Part shown: positions 6,279 through 8,408 of the stretch, one piece after another
Position numbering within the stretch: position 1 is the first letter of the stretch
Layout of the letters: the number at the start of each line of letters is the position of its first letter
Assembly (NCBI GenBank): GCA_039180865.1
Contig: JBCDCZ010000201.1
Coordinates: 1-8,408, forward strand
Source of the DNA: JBCDCU01 sp039180865
GTDB taxonomy: Bacteria > Pseudomonadota > Alphaproteobacteria > Rhizobiales > JACESI01
Reading direction: 5' to 3'
DNA: 8,408 nucleotides
Position numbers and translations under genes: made by a program
Notes under the pieces: model-generated
What the model was told of the DNA's origin: nothing
Databases searched by the model: none
What the model saw: only the letters and a program-made list of their open reading frames with translations

Positions 6279-7292
6279 TTGGCCGACGAAAATAACAAGG
6301 ATCCCTTCGATGTGCTGGGAATCGGAAACGCGGTCGTGGACGTGCTCGGCCGGATTGACGAAGCCTTTATCTCCGAACACGGTCTGACGAAAGGGGCAAT
6401 GGCGCTCATTGATGCGGACCGTGCGCTTTATCTGAGTGGCAAACTCGACCATGCACAGATTCGCTCTGGTGGTTCGGCAGGTAACACGATCGCCGGTCTT
6501 GCGGCACTCGGCGCCAGCACGGCATTCTTCGGCAAAGTCGCTGATGATGAGCTTGGCGACCGCTACCGTGAAGATATGACTGGTCTTGGGGTCCATTTCC
6601 CAACAGCGCCGCTCATTGATGAGGAACCGACTGCGCGCTCGATCATTGTCGTGACCCCCGATGGGGAGCGGACGATGAACACCTATCTCGGTGCCTGCAC
6701 ACGGATCGGGCCGGTGGATATCGAAGACGACACGGTGAAAGCCGCCAAGATCGTTTACTTCGAAGGGTATTTGTGGGACCCGCCAGGTGCGAAAGAGGTT
6801 CTACGCCGTGCCGCAAAACTTGCGCATGCCGAGGGGAACCGCGTCTCGATCACCCTCTCTGATGCGTTTTGCGTCGAGCGCTACCGCGATGAGTTCCGTG
6901 ATCTGATCGTCTCAGGGACCGTTGACATTGTTTTCGCGAACGAGGCGGAACTTCTCTCGCTTTATGAGACCACAGATTTTGAAAACGCTCTCGCCAAACT
7001 CGGTGCGGAATGTCCGTTGGCTGCGGTAACACGCAGTGAAAAGGGTGCTGTGATCCTCAAAGGCGATACGCGCGTTGATGTTCCGGCTTTAGCGGTTTCT
7101 GAAGTTGTCGATGCAACCGGGGCGGGCGATATGTTTGCCGCAGGGTTCTTGTTCGGTGAAAGCCGCGGACTTGATCCTGCCCAGTCTGCACAACTTGGCT
7201 GTCTCCTGGCATCCCGCGTAATTTCCGCAATCGGTCCAAGGATCGACGGGGATCTCATCGAAATCGCCCGTGAAGGCGGTCTTCCGGTCTGA
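6279..7292 (+). CDS. PfkB-family nucleoside/sugar kinase (adenosine kinase-like)
   Basis: A 337-residue cytosolic kinase of the ribokinase/PfkB superfamily, which transfers phosphate from ATP to a sugar hydroxyl. An N-terminal strand, FDVLGIGNAVVDVLGRID (10-27), opens the fold. PfkB signature 1 is GGSAGNTIAGLAALG (64-78) with FGKVADDELG (84-93), and signature 2 is DATGAGDMFAAGFL (278-291), with the anion hole GAGD and catalytic base D284. NEAE (221-224) matches the conserved metal/phosphate region. Alphaproteobacterial proteins of this type are commonly called adenosine kinase; inosine-guanosine or sugar kinase activity remains possible, because the signatures do not settle the substrate. Translation starts at TTG behind a strong AAGGAG, which may moderate expression. 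It is transcribed divergently from the CysZ-like gene and alone; hrcA faces it 21 bases downstream. If the substrate is adenosine, it would complement SAM-derived nucleoside recycling together with the mtnK-mtnA operon, but this is inference. Confidence 0.88.
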   Translation: MADENNKDPFDVLGIGNAVVDVLGRIDEAFISEHGLTKGAMALIDADRALYLSGKLDHAQIRSGGSAGNTIAGLAALGASTAFFGKVADDELGDRYREDMTGLGVHFPTAPLIDEEPTARSIIVVTPDGERTMNTYLGACTRIGPVDIEDDTVKAAKIVYFEGYLWDPPGAKEVLRRAAKLAHAEGNRVSITLSDAFCVERYRDEFRDLIVSGTVDIVFANEAELLSLYETTDFENALAKLGAECPLAAVTRSEKGAVILKGDTRVDVPALAVSEVVDATGAGDMFAAGFLFGESRGLDPAQSAQLGCLLASRVISAIGPRIDGDLIEIAREGGLPV

Positions 7293-7297
7293 TGCGA

Positions 7298-7316
7298 TAG
7301 TCGGCCGGCCAGACTA
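7298..7316. other. palindromic hairpin at a convergent junction
   Basis: TAGTC (7298-7302) pairs with GACTA (7312-7316), continued by GG/CC pairs around a CCGG loop with A7311 bulged. It begins just after the kinase stop codon and includes the hrcA TAG. No T-run follows on either strand, so it is not a standard intrinsic terminator; it could protect 3' ends or slow converging polymerases. Confidence 0.35.
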
Positions 7317-8372
7317 ACGGATCATGCGGCTCACAAGCTGGGCCGTATAGTCCACCATTGGAATGATGCGTGCATAGTTAAGCCGTGTCGGTCCGATAAT
7401 GCCGAGAACCCCGACAATGCGCTCGTCCTGATCACGGTAAGGCGATACGACGAGCGAGGAACCGGAAAGCGAAAAGAGCGAATTCTCAGATCCAATAAAA
7501 ATCCTGACGCCGTCGCCGCCTTCGGTAAGCGATAGCAATTGCATGAGATCCTTTTTGGTCTCTAGATCATCGAAAAGCTGGCGCATACGGTCGAGATCAT
7601 CGCTGGCCGACACATCCTCAAGAAGGTTGGCGCGCCCCCGGACGATCATGATCGGCGGCTGGCCCTCTTCGGTCTCGGCCCATTTCGCGACACCGGCCGC
7701 CACCAGTTTCTGGCTAAGCGCATCGAGTTCCTGTTGCGCCTGACCATAGAGTTTTTCAATCTGCTGGCGCGCTTCAGCGAGCGTTGTCCCGCGGATATGG
7801 GCGTTGAGGTAGTTTGCAGCTTCGGTCAGTGCGGATTGCGTAACGCCTTCAGGAAGCTCCACAACGCGATTTTCCACGTGACCGTCTTCCGAGACCAGAA
7901 CGACGAGCGCGCGGCGTTCGTCAAGCCGTACGAATTCCATATGTTTCAGCGCACTGTTCTGTTTGCGGGCCAACACGAGACCCGCGCTTCCGGTTAATCC
8001 CGAGAGGAGAGAACCTGCTTCGGCGAGCACCTCGTCGAGGTTCTCACCCTCGGCACTCGATGTCATCTGGCGTTCGATGTTGGACCGTTCCTCCCGGTCT
8101 AGGTCACGGATCTGCATCACCGAGTCAATGAAGAAACGCAGACCTGTCTGGGTTGGCATGCGACCGGCACTCGTATGCGGGGAATAAATTAAGCCGAGAT
8201 GCTCAAGATCGGACATAACATTGCGCACGGTCGCAGCTGAGAGGCCGGAAGGAAGCAGCCGCGATATGTTACGCGACCCGACCGGCTCACCGGATGCCAG
8301 ATAGCTGTCGACGATATGGCGAAAGATTTCGCGCGAGCGCTCGTCGACATCTTGCAGAGTGGGTTTCGTCAT
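7314..8372 (-). CDS. hrcA: heat-inducible transcription repressor HrcA
   Basis: HrcA is a dimeric repressor that binds the CIRCE inverted repeat before groESL and some other chaperone operons; GroEL helps keep it active. The 352-residue protein has the full family layout: an N-terminal winged helix with RSREIFRHIVDSYL (12-25), GEPVGSRNISRLLP (28-41), the recognition segment SAATVRNVMSDLEHLGLI (45-62) and SPHTSAGRMPTQTGLRFF (64-81), a central region, and the C-terminal block GIIGPTRLNYARIIPMVDY (324-342). An in-frame TGA lies 6 bases before ATG 8370-8372, so no longer form starting further upstream is possible. AGGTG (8384-8388 on the complement) is a plausible Shine-Dalgarno at a spacing of 11. 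The 36 bases before the gene contain no CIRCE element. grpE, a frequent partner, does not follow directly; the kinase gene faces it instead. Confidence 0.96.
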   Translation of the reverse strand: MTKPTLQDVDERSREIFRHIVDSYLASGEPVGSRNISRLLPSGLSAATVRNVMSDLEHLGLIYSPHTSAGRMPTQTGLRFFIDSVMQIRDLDREERSNIERQMTSSAEGENLDEVLAEAGSLLSGLTGSAGLVLARKQNSALKHMEFVRLDERRALVVLVSEDGHVENRVVELPEGVTQSALTEAANYLNAHIRGTTLAEARQQIEKLYGQAQQELDALSQKLVAAGVAKWAETEEGQPPIMIVRGRANLLEDVSASDDLDRMRQLFDDLETKKDLMQLLSLTEGGDGVRIFIGSENSLFSLSGSSLVVSPYRDQDERIVGVLGIIGPTRLNYARIIPMVDYTAQLVSRMIR

Positions 8373-8408
8373 GATCTTTCATGCACCTGTACGGCGTTCC
8401 TGGCCGTC

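Noticed and set aside
6145..6279. N-terminal extension of the CysZ-like protein to 6279
   Set aside because: These 45 residues are unlike the family's N-terminus and would fill the only room for divergent promoters; ATG 6142-6144 matches the expected start.
5882..6596. Open frames of 175 and 145 codons on the - strand around the divergent CysZ-like/kinase promoter region
   Set aside because: They overlap well-supported genes in other frames and give low-complexity, Arg/Ser/Cys-rich products without family features.
8373..8408. CIRCE element or upstream gene before hrcA
   Set aside because: No TTAGCACTC/GAGTGCTAA-type repeat is present, and 36 bases are too few to call a gene on either strand.

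Overview
The window looks like a stretch of chromosome from an alphaproteobacterium, most likely of the order Hyphomicrobiales (rhizobial relatives). The case rests on the HrcA type, the CysZ/EI24-like membrane protein, the cytochrome c2-like protein, the alphaproteobacterial 'adenosine kinase' type of PfkB protein, the moderately GC-rich coding and the dense packing. The genus cannot be told from the sequence. No mobile element, tRNA, rRNA or CRISPR array was seen, and no gene looks foreign.

Layout from left to right. (1) Positions 1-2313 (+) hold the 3' part of a large thiamine-diphosphate enzyme of the homodimeric pyruvate dehydrogenase E1 (AceE)/transketolase type, whose start lies outside the window. 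(2) Positions 2326-4682 (-) hold a two-gene mtnK-mtnA operon with a 4-base ATGA overlap, encoding 5-methylthioribose kinase and methylthioribose-1-phosphate isomerase. (3) A 235-base divergent intergenic region follows. (4) Positions 4918-5367 (+) encode an exported class I cytochrome c, closed by a textbook intrinsic terminator. (5) Positions 5452-6144 (-) encode a CysZ/EI24-family membrane protein. (6) Positions 6279-7292 (+) encode a PfkB-family nucleoside/sugar kinase that begins at TTG behind a strong Shine-Dalgarno. (7) Positions 7314-8372 (-) encode the heat-shock repressor HrcA.

The genes alternate in strand, so there are three convergent junctions (2313/2326, 5367/5452, 7292/7314) and two divergent ones (4682/4918, 6144/6279). 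Only mtnK-mtnA is clearly an operon. Those two enzymes act in sequence on methylthioribose, the sugar left from methylthioadenosine (MTA) after polyamine, homoserine-lactone or other SAM-consuming reactions. The PfkB kinase may handle adenosine or a related nucleoside, which loosely fits a salvage theme, but it lies in a separate transcription unit. The other genes are housekeeping and appear functionally unrelated.

I found no convincing undescribed system. The points most worth a second look are the orphan AceE-type E1 with a modified ThDP motif, the mtnK-mtnA pair without any later pathway gene, hrcA without grpE directly downstream, and hairpins that span the stop codons at two of the convergent junctions.
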